Positions 11,197-19,282 of a stretch of DNA of 64,000 nucleotides are shown here, in pieces. This DNA is from Vicinamibacterales bacterium. GTDB lineage: Bacteria; Acidobacteriota; Vicinamibacteria; Vicinamibacterales; UBA2999. Each line of letters opens with the position of its first letter. The stretch's first letter is position 1. The notes under the pieces were generated by a model. It did no database searches. It had not been told where the DNA came from and worked only from the letters and a program-made list of their open reading frames with translations. The translations under genes were made by a program, and so were the position numbers. Location: contig JBAZYO010000003.1 of the NCBI GenBank assembly GCA_041659285.1, positions 310,001-374,000 on the forward strand, read 5' to 3'.

Positions 11197-11369
11197 AGAT
11201 TTTCGTCAGTTCTGCACAGGGGCCGCCGAGCGGGCCGAAATCTCGGCTGAACTGGCGCGGGCCGGGGTGAACGGTCAATATCCGATTGATTGGGTCGGCA
11301 TTGGCTCTGATATCCTGCCGCGGCGTACCGCCCGACGGCGCGTACACGATTACTTCAGAGGGAGCGGAA

Positions 11370-13001
11370 ATGAAGCGATTGATGACGGCCGGTTGCATGT
11401 GTCTCGGGCTCGCGCTGGCGATGCCGGCGTGGGCACAAACCGAACAACACGATCATTCCCCGAAAGGGGGCGCCATCAAGGCGGGCACGGTCAACTTCGA
11501 GACCTCCTGCAGCCCTGCCGTCAAGGACGAATTCAACCTGGCGGTCGCGGAACTCCATTCATTCTGGTTCCCCGAGGCGCGGTCCCTGTTCCAGGGCATC
11601 GCCACGAAGGATCCCACGTGCGCGATGGCGCACTGGGGCGTCGCCCTGACCTACTGGGGCAATCCGTTCGCCGGTCAGCGCTCGGCGCAGACCATTGCCA
11701 ATGGCAAGGCCGCGATTGACAAGGCCCGATCCACCGGCACGCCGACGGCGCGGGAGAAGGGCTTCATCGACGCGGTCGCCGGCCTCTTCTCGAGCGCCGA
11801 CGTGACCACCCAGCGCGCGCGCGTCGTCGCCTACGAGGGCGCGACGGAGCTGGTGGCGAGCCAGAACCGCAATGACATGGAAGCGCGCATTTTCTGGGCG
11901 CTGGCGATTGCGCAAACCGCGCTCCCGACCGACAAGACCTTCGCGCAGAACCTCAAGGCCGCCGAGATCCTCGAGCCCCTCTACAAGCGGAACCAGAATC
12001 ATCCCGGTCTCGCGCACTACATCATCCACGCCTATGACGTGCCGGCGCTGGCCGCCAAGGCCCTGCCCGCGGCGCGCGCCTACGCCGACATCGCGCCGTC
12101 GGTGCCGCACGCGCTCCACATGCCGTCGCACACCTTCACGCGCGTGGGCGAGTGGAAGGAATCGGTGGCCACCAACATCCGTTCGGCCGACGAAGCCGAG
12201 AAGTCGGGCGGCGGGCTCGGTGAGGGGCTGCATGCGCGCGACTACATGACCTACGCGTATCTCCAAATGGGCATGGACAAGGAAGCCAGGGGCGTGCTCG
12301 ATCACGCGATGATGGTCGCGGCCAAGGTCGCCGCGGCACCAGGTGCGGCTGACGCCGGCGGCGCCAACACCTTTGCGCTGGCGGCCATCCCGGCCCGCTA
12401 CGCCATGGAGCGCGGTCAATGGGCCGAGGCGACGGCGCTCAAGCCGTGGCCCGCGGCGAACACTCCTTACACCGAAGCCATCACGCACTTCGCCCGCGCG
12501 ATTGGCTTTGCGCGCTCGGGCAAGCCGGCCGAGGCGGCCGCGGACATCGCGCGACTGACGGCGCTTCGCGACCGCGAGATCGAAATGAAGGACGCCTACT
12601 GGACCGAGCAGGTGGACATCCAGCGCCGCGGCGCCGCGGCGTGGGTGATGTTCGCCGAGGGCAAGCAGGCCGAAGCGATCGCGGCGATGTCGGCGGTGGC
12701 CGAGGCCGAGGACAAGACCGACAAGGCCGCCGTCACGCCCGGTCCGATCGCTCCCGCCCGTGAGATGTACGGGGCCATGCTGCTCGAGGCCGGCCGCGCC
12801 AGGGAAGCGCTGGTCGCGTTCGAAGCCGTTGCCAAGAAAGAACCGAACCGGTTCCTCGCGCTCTACGGCGCGGGCAAGGCCGCTGAGGCCACCAAGCAGA
12901 CGGCCAAGGCGAAGGGCTATTACAAGCAGATCGTGGCGACCTGCGCCGACGCCGGTACGGAGCGTCCCGAACTCCAGTACGCGAGGAAGATGGCGAAGTA
13001 G
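11370..13001 (+). CDS. Secreted tetratricopeptide-repeat protein
   Basis: 543 residues from ATG 11370, chosen over an upstream in-frame start because a purine-rich Shine-Dalgarno (GGGAG) precedes it and a clean signal peptide (LALAMPAWAQ) follows. After a short His-rich linker come helical pairs typical of TPR units (AELHSFWFPEARSLFQ near 80; AREALVAFEAVAKKEP near the C-terminus). Two His-containing segments, HYIIHAYD and HMPSHTFTR, are unusual for plain TPRs and match a conserved but uncharacterised exported family. It is monocistronic; no enzymatic role can be assigned. Confidence 0.75.
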   Translation: MKRLMTAGCMCLGLALAMPAWAQTEQHDHSPKGGAIKAGTVNFETSCSPAVKDEFNLAVAELHSFWFPEARSLFQGIATKDPTCAMAHWGVALTYWGNPFAGQRSAQTIANGKAAIDKARSTGTPTAREKGFIDAVAGLFSSADVTTQRARVVAYEGATELVASQNRNDMEARIFWALAIAQTALPTDKTFAQNLKAAEILEPLYKRNQNHPGLAHYIIHAYDVPALAAKALPAARAYADIAPSVPHALHMPSHTFTRVGEWKESVATNIRSADEAEKSGGGLGEGLHARDYMTYAYLQMGMDKEARGVLDHAMMVAAKVAAAPGAADAGGANTFALAAIPARYAMERGQWAEATALKPWPAANTPYTEAITHFARAIGFARSGKPAEAAADIARLTALRDREIEMKDAYWTEQVDIQRRGAAAWVMFAEGKQAEAIAAMSAVAEAEDKTDKAAVTPGPIAPAREMYGAMLLEAGRAREALVAFEAVAKKEPNRFLALYGAGKAAEATKQTAKAKGYYKQIVATCADAGTERPELQYARKMAK

Positions 13002-13015
13002 ATATCGGAACCTGC

Positions 13016-13070
13016 CTGGAGGGCACTTCTGGCCGGGAGGACACCCTTGGTCGGGAGGGCTCTCCTGTAT
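13016..13070. repeat. Degenerate ~18-bp tandem repeat
   Basis: Three imperfect units around GGGAGGGCACTTCTGG fill the gap between the TPR gene and the convergent small membrane protein gene. The same unit recurs at 16612-16660, so this is a dispersed intergenic repeat. Confidence 0.55.
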
Positions 13071-13077
13071 CTCGGGC

Positions 13078-13281
13078 TCACTTGACCAGCTTGGCAGGGG
13101 AGTTCGGAGGCGTCGTGCGCCACATGTAGACGCCACGCACGATCGTGAGGATGGCGATGAGCAACCCGGTTGCCCATGGCGAGCGTCGCCCGGTGACCGC
13201 GGTCACGATCATCATGAACCCGACCATCAGGACGAACACGATCGCTACCTGCACCAGCACCCGGATTATTTTCGGCTGCAT
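13078..13281 (-). CDS. Small two-helix membrane protein
   Basis: 67 residues from ATG 13281, which lies inside the 3' end of the upstream aminotransferase gene (16-nt overlap), suggesting translational coupling. It has two hydrophobic helices (about 7-28 and 38-52) separated by a basic turn (GRRSPWA) and a short polar tail. No family recognised. A longer ORF extends upstream, but only by invading the aminotransferase, so the internal ATG is preferred. Confidence 0.6.
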   Translation of the reverse strand: MQPKIIRVLVQVAIVFVLMVGFMMIVTAVTGRRSPWATGLLIAILTIVRGVYMWRTTPPNSPAKLVK

Positions 13282-14450
13282 ACCGGCCCCTCTCGACGCG
13301 ACATCCATTGCGTGAATCGAGCCAGGGCATCGGCCACGGTCGCCTCGGTCGCCGCGAAGCACATCCGCACGTAGCCTTCGCCGTCAGTCCCAAAGCCTGC
13401 ACCCGGCGCCAGCGCCAGGCCCGTGGCCTGCAGCAATTCCTTCGTCAACGCCGGGGAATCGGTCAGGCCCTCGATCCGTGGGAACGCGTAGAAGGCGCCC
13501 TGCGGTTCCGGCAGCGACACGCCCGGCAGCGACAATAGCGCCGTCATCACGTCGGCGCGGCGATCGGCGTAGTGGTCGCGCAGTTCGCGGATGTATGGCT
13601 CGCCGTCGCGCAGCGCGACGATGCCCGCCTGCTGCACCATCGCCGAGGCGTTCGAGGTCATGAACTCCACAGCTCTGTACATCGTCTTGATGGTCGCCTC
13701 GCTGGCCTGCGCCCAGCCGAGCCGCCATCCGGTCATGTTGTAGGTCTTCGAGAAGCTGTTGACGACGATTAGCCGGTCGCGATCGATGGCGAGGCGCGCG
13801 AACGACGGCGCGACGTCCTGGCCGTCGTCGTAGACCAGCCGCTCGTAGACCTCATCGGCGAGGAGGACGAGGTCGTGTTGCGCCACCAGCTCCGCGAGCG
13901 CCTGCTGCTCCGCGATGGAGGCGACCCAGCCGGTGGGATTCGATGGGCTGTTGACGATCATCATTCGCGTGTTGGCGTCGATGGCGGCGCGCAGGCGATC
14001 GAGATCCAGGCGAAAGCGCGCGCCGTCGCGCGCGAGTGGCACCGGGCGCGGTTCGCCGCCGGCCATGATCACGCTGTTGGCGAAGATGGCGTAGGCGGGT
14101 GAGACGACCACGGCGTTGTCGCCGGGACCGACGATGGCGCGGATGGCGGCGTAGATGGCCATCGACGCGCCGACGGTGCTCATGATCTCCGACGGCCGAT
14201 ACGTCACGCGGTGGAGTTCGTGAACCTTGCCGGCAATGGCCTGGCGCAGTTCGGCGTAGCCGGCGGTGTGCGTGTAGAAGGTGTGTCCGGCCTTCAGCGC
14301 GGCGTCCGCCGCTTCACAAATGAACGCCGGCGTCGGCAGGTCTGACTCGCCGTAGCAGAGCTTGAGCGAGCCGGGCATCTGCTCGGCGGCCGTGGCGATC
14401 TGCACCATCGGCGATTCGGCGACGCCGGTGAACGACGGCGTGTAGCGCAC
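13266..14450 (-). CDS. PLP-dependent class I/II aminotransferase
   Basis: 394 residues, GTG start. Fold-type I aminotransferase in the aspartate-aminotransferase superfamily: SNPTG-type substrate loop (NSPSNPTGWV), DEVYE cofactor contact and PLP lysine Lys235 in NSFSKTYNMTGWRLG, with a C-terminal FAATEATVADAL helix. Length matches the family. The amino acid acted on cannot be read from the sequence; the neighbourhood (ureohydrolase, M20 deacylase, class III aminotransferase) suggests amino-acid or amine catabolism. The gap upstream holds the large inverted repeat at 14472-14558. Confidence 0.85.
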   Translation of the reverse strand: MRYTPSFTGVAESPMVQIATAAEQMPGSLKLCYGESDLPTPAFICEAADAALKAGHTFYTHTAGYAELRQAIAGKVHELHRVTYRPSEIMSTVGASMAIYAAIRAIVGPGDNAVVVSPAYAIFANSVIMAGGEPRPVPLARDGARFRLDLDRLRAAIDANTRMMIVNSPSNPTGWVASIAEQQALAELVAQHDLVLLADEVYERLVYDDGQDVAPSFARLAIDRDRLIVVNSFSKTYNMTGWRLGWAQASEATIKTMYRAVEFMTSNASAMVQQAGIVALRDGEPYIRELRDHYADRRADVMTALLSLPGVSLPEPQGAFYAFPRIEGLTDSPALTKELLQATGLALAPGAGFGTDGEGYVRMCFAATEATVADALARFTQWMSRREGPVCSRK

Positions 14451-14471
14451 GTCGGGATTCTACGTCGCACC

Positions 14472-14558
14472 GAGGGATGATTGGGGTCAGGCCGCGAAAA
14501 TCGCCCTTTTGAACGACTGGTAAGGGCGATTTTCGCGGCCTGACCCCAATCATCCCTC
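14472..14558. repeat. Perfect 37-bp inverted repeat with 13-nt loop
   Basis: Arms 14472-14508 and 14522-14558 are exact reverse complements over 37 bp. It lies between two minus-strand genes: 17 nt past the ureohydrolase stop and 21 nt before the aminotransferase start. The outer part contains TTGGGGTCAGG, resembling the GGGGTCAGACCCC elements at 2129-2244. Such perfect symmetry suggests a recently inserted palindromic element (MITE- or REP-like) that can also act as a terminator or attenuator. Confidence 0.9.
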
Positions 14559-14574
14559 AGCCGCTGCTGGTGAG

Positions 14575-15384
14575 CTAACCGAGCATCATTTGGCCGGCGA
14601 TCTCTCGTGCGATTTTCGCGGCGACCGCCGCTGTCACGCCGCCGAGGTCCTGCGACGGGTTGTATTCCACGACGTCGGCGCCGACGATCGGGCCGGGGAG
14701 CGCGTGGATCATCGTCAGCACGTCGCGGACGGAGAGGCCGCCCGGCTCCCGGTGGGAGACGCCGGGCGCGAACGCGGGGTCGAGGCCGTCGATGTCCACC
14801 GAGATGTAGACCGGGCCGTCGATCGCCGGCCGGGCTCCCGCCGCGATGTGGCGCATCTCGAGGCAGTTGACGTCGAACTTCGCCACCTGCTCGCGTTGAT
14901 GCGGCGTCAGCGTGCGGATGCCGGCTTGCACCAGCGTCACGCCCGCGCACTCCTCCATGATCCGGGCAAACGGGCAGGCATGCGAATAGCGGTCGCCCTC
15001 GAACTCGTCATAGAGGTCGCCATGGGCATCGATGTGGAGAATGGTCAGCGTGGGGCGCTGCGTGATGAGGGCGCGCAGGATTGGATAGGTGATCGAGTGG
15101 TCGCCGCCGAGCGCGATGGGTTGGAAGCCGCTCGCCAGCAGCGCGCCGATGCCGAGCTGAATTTGATCGCGCGCCTTCGCCGGCGTGTCCGAGAGCGGCA
15201 GGTCGCCGGCGTCGGTCAGGCCGGTGAGGTCGGCGCCCTTCTCCGTGAAAAAGTTCCCCGCGGGCGACCACATCGCCTGGCGAATCAGCGACGGCGCCGC
15301 CGCAGACCCGCGCAAGAACGAGGAACTGGCGTCGTAGGGGATGCCGATGAGTTGCGGTCGCGGGCGAGTTGACGTGAGGGGCAT
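14575..15384 (-). CDS. Agmatinase/arginase-family ureohydrolase
   Basis: 269 residues from ATG 15384, which has AGGTGG about 7 nt upstream; a GTG 9 nt earlier is possible but lacks that spacing. The binuclear manganese ligands are complete: His96 (GGDHS), Asp119, His121 and Asp123 (DAHGDLYD), and Asp197 and Asp199 (DIDGLDP). These enzymes hydrolyse guanidino compounds to urea and an amine; agmatine, guanidinobutyrate and related substrates are all possible. It is the last gene of an SDR-DUF3788-ureohydrolase run with 2-3 nt gaps. Confidence 0.85.
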   Translation of the reverse strand: MPLTSTRPRPQLIGIPYDASSSFLRGSAAAPSLIRQAMWSPAGNFFTEKGADLTGLTDAGDLPLSDTPAKARDQIQLGIGALLASGFQPIALGGDHSITYPILRALITQRPTLTILHIDAHGDLYDEFEGDRYSHACPFARIMEECAGVTLVQAGIRTLTPHQREQVAKFDVNCLEMRHIAAGARPAIDGPVYISVDIDGLDPAFAPGVSHREPGGLSVRDVLTMIHALPGPIVGADVVEYNPSQDLGGVTAAVAAKIAREIAGQMMLG

Positions 15385-15395
15385 GGTTCCCACCT

Positions 15396-15815
15396 TCAGT
15401 TCTGATTCTTGATCGCCGCGACGGCCGCGACCGCGCGAACGTCCGCGGCCGTCGACACGGCGAAGCGGAGGCCCGTGCCTTCGGCGTACTTCTGGGCGCT
15501 GTCAACAGCGTCGAGGACGTGCTGAGGGAGGCGCGCCGCGCGCGCTTCCGCCACCGCCGCCCTGCCGAGCGCAAACGAGGCCAGGAAGTGGCCATCGCAC
15601 GGCGTGAGGTAGGCGATGATGCGGTCGCCGCGCTTCACGCGCAGGCCCCAGCCGGTGCTCTTGCTGGAGAAGCCCCATTCAGTGGTCACGGGCCCGATGC
15701 GGCCCGCAATCTGTTCGATCGCATGGTCCCACTGTGGCGCCTTCCGCCCGAGGGCGGCCGTGAGGGCGGCCGGCGACGGCTTCTTCGACCTGTCGGCGAA
15801 GACGCTCAGGGCCAT
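15396..15815 (-). CDS. DUF3788-family protein
   Basis: 139-residue soluble protein, ATG at 15815, 3 nt after the SDR stop and 11 nt before the ureohydrolase start. The motif WGFSSKSTGWGLRVKRGDR followed by YLTPCDGHFLASFALG matches the small alpha/beta proteins grouped as DUF3788, which have no assigned function. Its placement inside the operon suggests an accessory role, but nothing in the sequence shows what it does. Confidence 0.7.
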   Translation of the reverse strand: MALSVFADRSKKPSPAALTAALGRKAPQWDHAIEQIAGRIGPVTTEWGFSSKSTGWGLRVKRGDRIIAYLTPCDGHFLASFALGRAAVAEARAARLPQHVLDAVDSAQKYAEGTGLRFAVSTAADVRAVAAVAAIKNQN

Positions 15816-15818
15816 CCG

Positions 15819-16598
15819 TCACATTCCCGGCGGCGTGAACCGCCCGTCGTTGGCGAGCCAGCCGCCGTCGGCGAACAGGATGGTGCCGGTGACGTAGCTG
15901 GCGGCGTCCGACAGCAGGAACACGGTCGGCCCCGCCATCTCGGAGGCCTGGGCCCAGCGCTTCATCGGCGTCTTGTCGGCATAGGCCTTGTACCACTCGG
16001 GCTGCGCCTTGATCGGCGCCGTGAGTGGCGTTTCGATCACGCCCGGTCCCACGGCGTTGACGCGCACGCCCAGTTCGCCCCACTCGGTGGCCGCGGTCCG
16101 CACCAGTTGCACGATGCCGGCCTTGGTCATCGAGTAGACCGACTGCCCGGGCTCGGTCACAAGCGAGCGAATCGACGAGAACAGCACGATGCTGCCGGAC
16201 TTCTGCAGGACCATGAGCTGGCCGGCGGCCTGGAGCACGTTGAAGTTGCCGCGCAGGTTGACGCGGACCACGCGGTCGAACTCCTCGCCGGTGTAGTTGA
16301 GGATCGACTTCCTGACATTGATGGCCGGCGTGCAGACGAGGCCGTCGAGCCCGGTCCGGTGGTGCAGGGCGTTGGCGAGGGCGTCGCGCACCGACGTCTC
16401 GTCGGCGATGTCGACGACGCCGGCCGCGGCGGAGCCGCCGGCCCTGGCGATCATGTCCGCGGTGGCGGCCGCGTTGGCGGCGTTGATGTCGAGGCAGATG
16501 GTGTGTCCGCCCTGCTGCGCGACACCGAGGGCCACGGCCTGGCCGATGCCCGAGCCGGCGCCAATGACGGCAATGGTTTTCCCGTCTAATCGAAACAT
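15819..16598 (-). CDS. Short-chain dehydrogenase/reductase
   Basis: 259 residues. Classical SDR: cofactor motif GAGSGIG at 13-19, LDIN at the end of beta-2 (NAD preference likely), active-site Ser in VLFSSIRS, Tyr155-x3-Lys159 (YSMTK), and the FADGGWLANDG tail of the 3-oxoacyl-ACP-reductase-like group. It probably oxidises or reduces a secondary alcohol/ketone. First gene of a tight three-gene minus-strand run; divergent from the M20 gene. Confidence 0.85.
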   Translation of the reverse strand: MFRLDGKTIAVIGAGSGIGQAVALGVAQQGGHTICLDINAANAAATADMIARAGGSAAAGVVDIADETSVRDALANALHHRTGLDGLVCTPAINVRKSILNYTGEEFDRVVRVNLRGNFNVLQAAGQLMVLQKSGSIVLFSSIRSLVTEPGQSVYSMTKAGIVQLVRTAATEWGELGVRVNAVGPGVIETPLTAPIKAQPEWYKAYADKTPMKRWAQASEMAGPTVFLLSDAASYVTGTILFADGGWLANDGRFTPPGM

Positions 16599-16611
16599 GA
16601 AGACATGATAC

Positions 16612-16680
16612 TTGCCGGGAAGGCATTTCTGGTCGGGAGGGCATTTCTCGTCGGGAGTCGGGAGTCGGTCGGGATAAAAT
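16612..16680. repeat. Intergenic tandem repeats (~18-bp unit plus GGGAGTC heptamers)
   Basis: The divergent gap between the SDR and M20 genes is mostly repeats: two units around GGGAAGGCATTTCTGGTC (compare 13016-13070), then heptamers GGGAGTC. A TAAAAT box at about 16674-16679 lies just before the GTG of the M20 gene and may be its -10. Confidence 0.6.
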
Positions 16681-16687
16681 TCCCACC

Positions 16688-17956
16688 GTGCGTGCTTCGG
16701 AGACCGATCGCATCATCGCGGAAGTTGACCGCGCCGCCGGCGAGATCGTCGATTTCGCCTCGCGGCTGGTGCGCATCCCCACCGTGAACCCGCCAGGTGA
16801 GGAGTACGAAGCCTGCGCCAACACGATTGGCGATCAACTACGCGCGCACGGGGCGGAGGTCCAGTTGCTGCCGGCCATTGGCCGCGTCGAGCACACCGCG
16901 CGCCACCCGCGCATCAACGTGGTGGGTCGCTACGAGGGCGCCGCCAGGGGCCCCGCCATTCACCTGAACGGCCATTTCGATGTCGTGCCCGCCGGACAGG
17001 GGTGGACGCGCGATCCGTTCGGCGGCCAGATCATCGACGGGCGGCTCTACGGCCGCGGGTCCTGCGACATGAAGGCAGGCCTGGCGGCGGCGGTGTTTGC
17101 GGCGGCGGCCATCCGGCGGGCCGGCGTCGCGCACCAGGCGCCGATTGAGATCAGCGGCACCGTGGACGAGGAAAGCGGCGGCTTCGCCGGTGTGGCGTGG
17201 CTCGCCGAGAACCGCTGGATCTCCCGCGAGCGGACCAAGGCGGTGATTATCCCCGAGCCCTTCGGCGTCGATCGCATCTGTGTCGGTCATCGCGGCGTCT
17301 ACTGGTTCGAAGTGATTGCCGAAGGCCGCATCGCCCACGGCAGCATGCCGTATCTCGGGGTGAGCGCCATCGAGGGCATGTCGCACCTGATGGACCTGGT
17401 CCGCGACGAGCTCGGGCCGGCGCTGGCCGGGCGCGTCACCACCATGCCGGTGGTGCCCGAAGGGTCGCGCCACGCCACCATCAACGTCAACGGCATCGAG
17501 GGCGGCCAGCCGGTGGACGAATCGCCGAGTCCCTGCGTGGCGGACCGCTGCCGCGCGGTGTTCGATCGCCGGTTCCTGCTGGAAGAGGGCCTCGAGCGGA
17601 CGCGCGCGGAGGTCGCCGCGCTGGTGGCCAAGGCGCAGGCGAAGATGCCCGAGGTGCGCTTCGCGATTGAAGACCGGATGATCGTGGAACCGACCCGTGC
17701 CCCCGAAGACGCGCCGGTAATCGCGGCGCTCACCGCCGCCATTGCCCGCGTGGTGGGCCGTCCGGCGGCGCTGGTGGCCAGCCCGGGGACCTACGATCAG
17801 AAGCACGTCGCCCGCATCGCCGGCGTCCCGCACTGCGTGGCCTACGGCCCCGGCGAACTCGACCTGGCGCATCAGCCCGACGAGTACTGTTCGATTGCGG
17901 ATATTGTGATGGCAACGAAAGTGTTGGCGCTGGCGGTGCTCACGCTGGCCGAATGA
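16688..17956 (+). CDS. M20-family metallopeptidase / amide deacylase (ArgE/DapE type)
   Basis: 422 residues, GTG start. Binuclear zinc site intact: His96 and Asp98 (NGHFDVVP), bridging Asp127 (GSCDMKAG), catalytic base Glu161 with Glu162 (DEESGG), Glu190 (IIPEPF) and His395 (AHQPDEY). It has the two-domain layout with a dimerisation lid (about 195-310, GHRGVYWFEV onward) and cytosolic location. Family members cleave N-acyl amino acids, succinyl-diaminopimelate or dipeptides; the exact substrate is open. The class III aminotransferase starts 8 nt downstream, so the two likely act in one pathway. Confidence 0.85.
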   Translation: MRASETDRIIAEVDRAAGEIVDFASRLVRIPTVNPPGEEYEACANTIGDQLRAHGAEVQLLPAIGRVEHTARHPRINVVGRYEGAARGPAIHLNGHFDVVPAGQGWTRDPFGGQIIDGRLYGRGSCDMKAGLAAAVFAAAAIRRAGVAHQAPIEISGTVDEESGGFAGVAWLAENRWISRERTKAVIIPEPFGVDRICVGHRGVYWFEVIAEGRIAHGSMPYLGVSAIEGMSHLMDLVRDELGPALAGRVTTMPVVPEGSRHATINVNGIEGGQPVDESPSPCVADRCRAVFDRRFLLEEGLERTRAEVAALVAKAQAKMPEVRFAIEDRMIVEPTRAPEDAPVIAALTAAIARVVGRPAALVASPGTYDQKHVARIAGVPHCVAYGPGELDLAHQPDEYCSIADIVMATKVLALAVLTLAE

Positions 17957-17963
17957 GGAACTC

Positions 17964-19271
17964 ATGACCGGACAAGAAATGGTGGCGCTCTCGAAGAAGC
18001 ACTCGCTCTACGAGTGGTCGGCGCAGGCGCACGTCGACCCCATTCCGGTGGCGAAGGCGAAGGGCATCTACTTCTGGACGCCCGAAGGCAAGCGCTACAT
18101 CGACTTCAACAGCCAGTTGATGTGCGTGAACATCGGGCACGGCGACCCGCGTGTGATCAAGGCCATCCAGGACCAGGCCGCGACGTTGGCCTACGCCAAC
18201 CCGTTCATGGCCACCGAGCCGCGCGCGAGGCTGGGGCAGAAGCTGGCCGCGATTTCGCCGGGCGACATCGACGTGTTCTTCTTCACCAATGGCGGCGCCG
18301 AAGCCAACGAGAACGCCGTGCGCATGGCCCGGCTGGTCACCGGCCGCCACAAGATCCTCGCGCGCTACCGGTCGTATCACGGCGGCACCGGCACCAGCCT
18401 GACCATGACCGGCGACCCGCGCCGGTGGGCGATGGAGCCGGGCATGCCCGGCATCATCCACGTGCCGCATCCGCACCATGGCCTGAAGCGCGGCACCGAT
18501 TCGGGCGCTGAGGCGCTGGCGCAGCTCGAAGAGATCATCATGTTCGAGGGGCCGCAGACCATCGCCGGTTTCGTCCTCGAAACCGTGACCGGCACCAACG
18601 GCATCCACGTGCCGCCCGATGGCTACCTCGAAGGCGTCCGCGAGCTGTGCACCAGGCACGGCATCCTGATGATCTGCGACGAGGTGATGTCGGGCTTCGG
18701 CCGCACCGGCGAGTGGTTCGCCGTCGATCACTGGAAGGTGGTCCCCGACATCCTGACCATGGCCAAGGGCCTGACCAGCGCCTACGTGGCGCTCGGCGCG
18801 GTCGGGGTCCGGCAGGGCATCGCCGATCACTTCCAGCAGAAGGTGCTCTATGGCGGCCTCACCTACAACAGCCATCCGCTCGGCTGCGCCGCCGCGCTCG
18901 CCACCATCGCCGTTTACGAAGAAGACAACCTGATCGCCCGGGCCAAGACCATGGGCGTGTTGATGGGCAAGATGCTGGCGGAGTTGAAGGCGAAGCACCC
19001 GTGCGTGGGGGATGTGCGCTCGATCGGCCTGTTCGGCCTCGTCGAGCTGGTCAAGGATCGCAGGACCATGGAGCCGCTGGCGCCGTTCAACGGCACCTCG
19101 CCGGAGATGCAGGCGCTCGGCAAGTTCTTCCGCGACGAGGGGCTCTACACCTTCGTGCGGTGGAACACGTTCTTCACCAACCCGCCGCTGTGTATCACCG
19201 AGGCGGAGCTGGCGGAGGCGTTTGCGATCATCGACAAAGGGTTGTGCGTCACGGATTTGGCGATCTCGTGA
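17964..19271 (+). CDS. PLP-dependent class III aminotransferase
   Basis: 435 residues; ATG follows GAGGAACTC directly after the M20 stop. Fold-type I class III features: TNGGAEANENAVRMAR (phosphate-binding loop), RSYHGGT, DEVMSGFGRTG, PLP lysine Lys268 in LTMAKGLTSAY and TYNSHPLGCAAA. The sequence type is that of omega-amino-acid:pyruvate transaminases (beta-alanine, taurine, putrescine-like amines). The final codons run into a GGTGATTT-type repeat shared with the 23.9-kb gap. Confidence 0.85.
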   Translation: MTGQEMVALSKKHSLYEWSAQAHVDPIPVAKAKGIYFWTPEGKRYIDFNSQLMCVNIGHGDPRVIKAIQDQAATLAYANPFMATEPRARLGQKLAAISPGDIDVFFFTNGGAEANENAVRMARLVTGRHKILARYRSYHGGTGTSLTMTGDPRRWAMEPGMPGIIHVPHPHHGLKRGTDSGAEALAQLEEIIMFEGPQTIAGFVLETVTGTNGIHVPPDGYLEGVRELCTRHGILMICDEVMSGFGRTGEWFAVDHWKVVPDILTMAKGLTSAYVALGAVGVRQGIADHFQQKVLYGGLTYNSHPLGCAAALATIAVYEEDNLIARAKTMGVLMGKMLAELKAKHPCVGDVRSIGLFGLVELVKDRRTMEPLAPFNGTSPEMQALGKFFRDEGLYTFVRWNTFFTNPPLCITEAELAEAFAIIDKGLCVTDLAIS

Positions 19272-19282
19272 TTTGGTGATTT
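19262..19282. repeat. GTGATTTG repeat at a convergent gene end
   Basis: Two imperfect GTGATTTG units span the stop of the aminotransferase gene and reach the stop of the convergent VWFA gene. The same sequence in the opposite orientation is at 23911-23947. Confidence 0.45.

Noticed and set aside
11559..13136. 525-codon open frame opposite the TPR gene
   Set aside because: Low-information Arg/Gly/His-rich translation without recognisable features; plus strand has signal peptide and TPRs.
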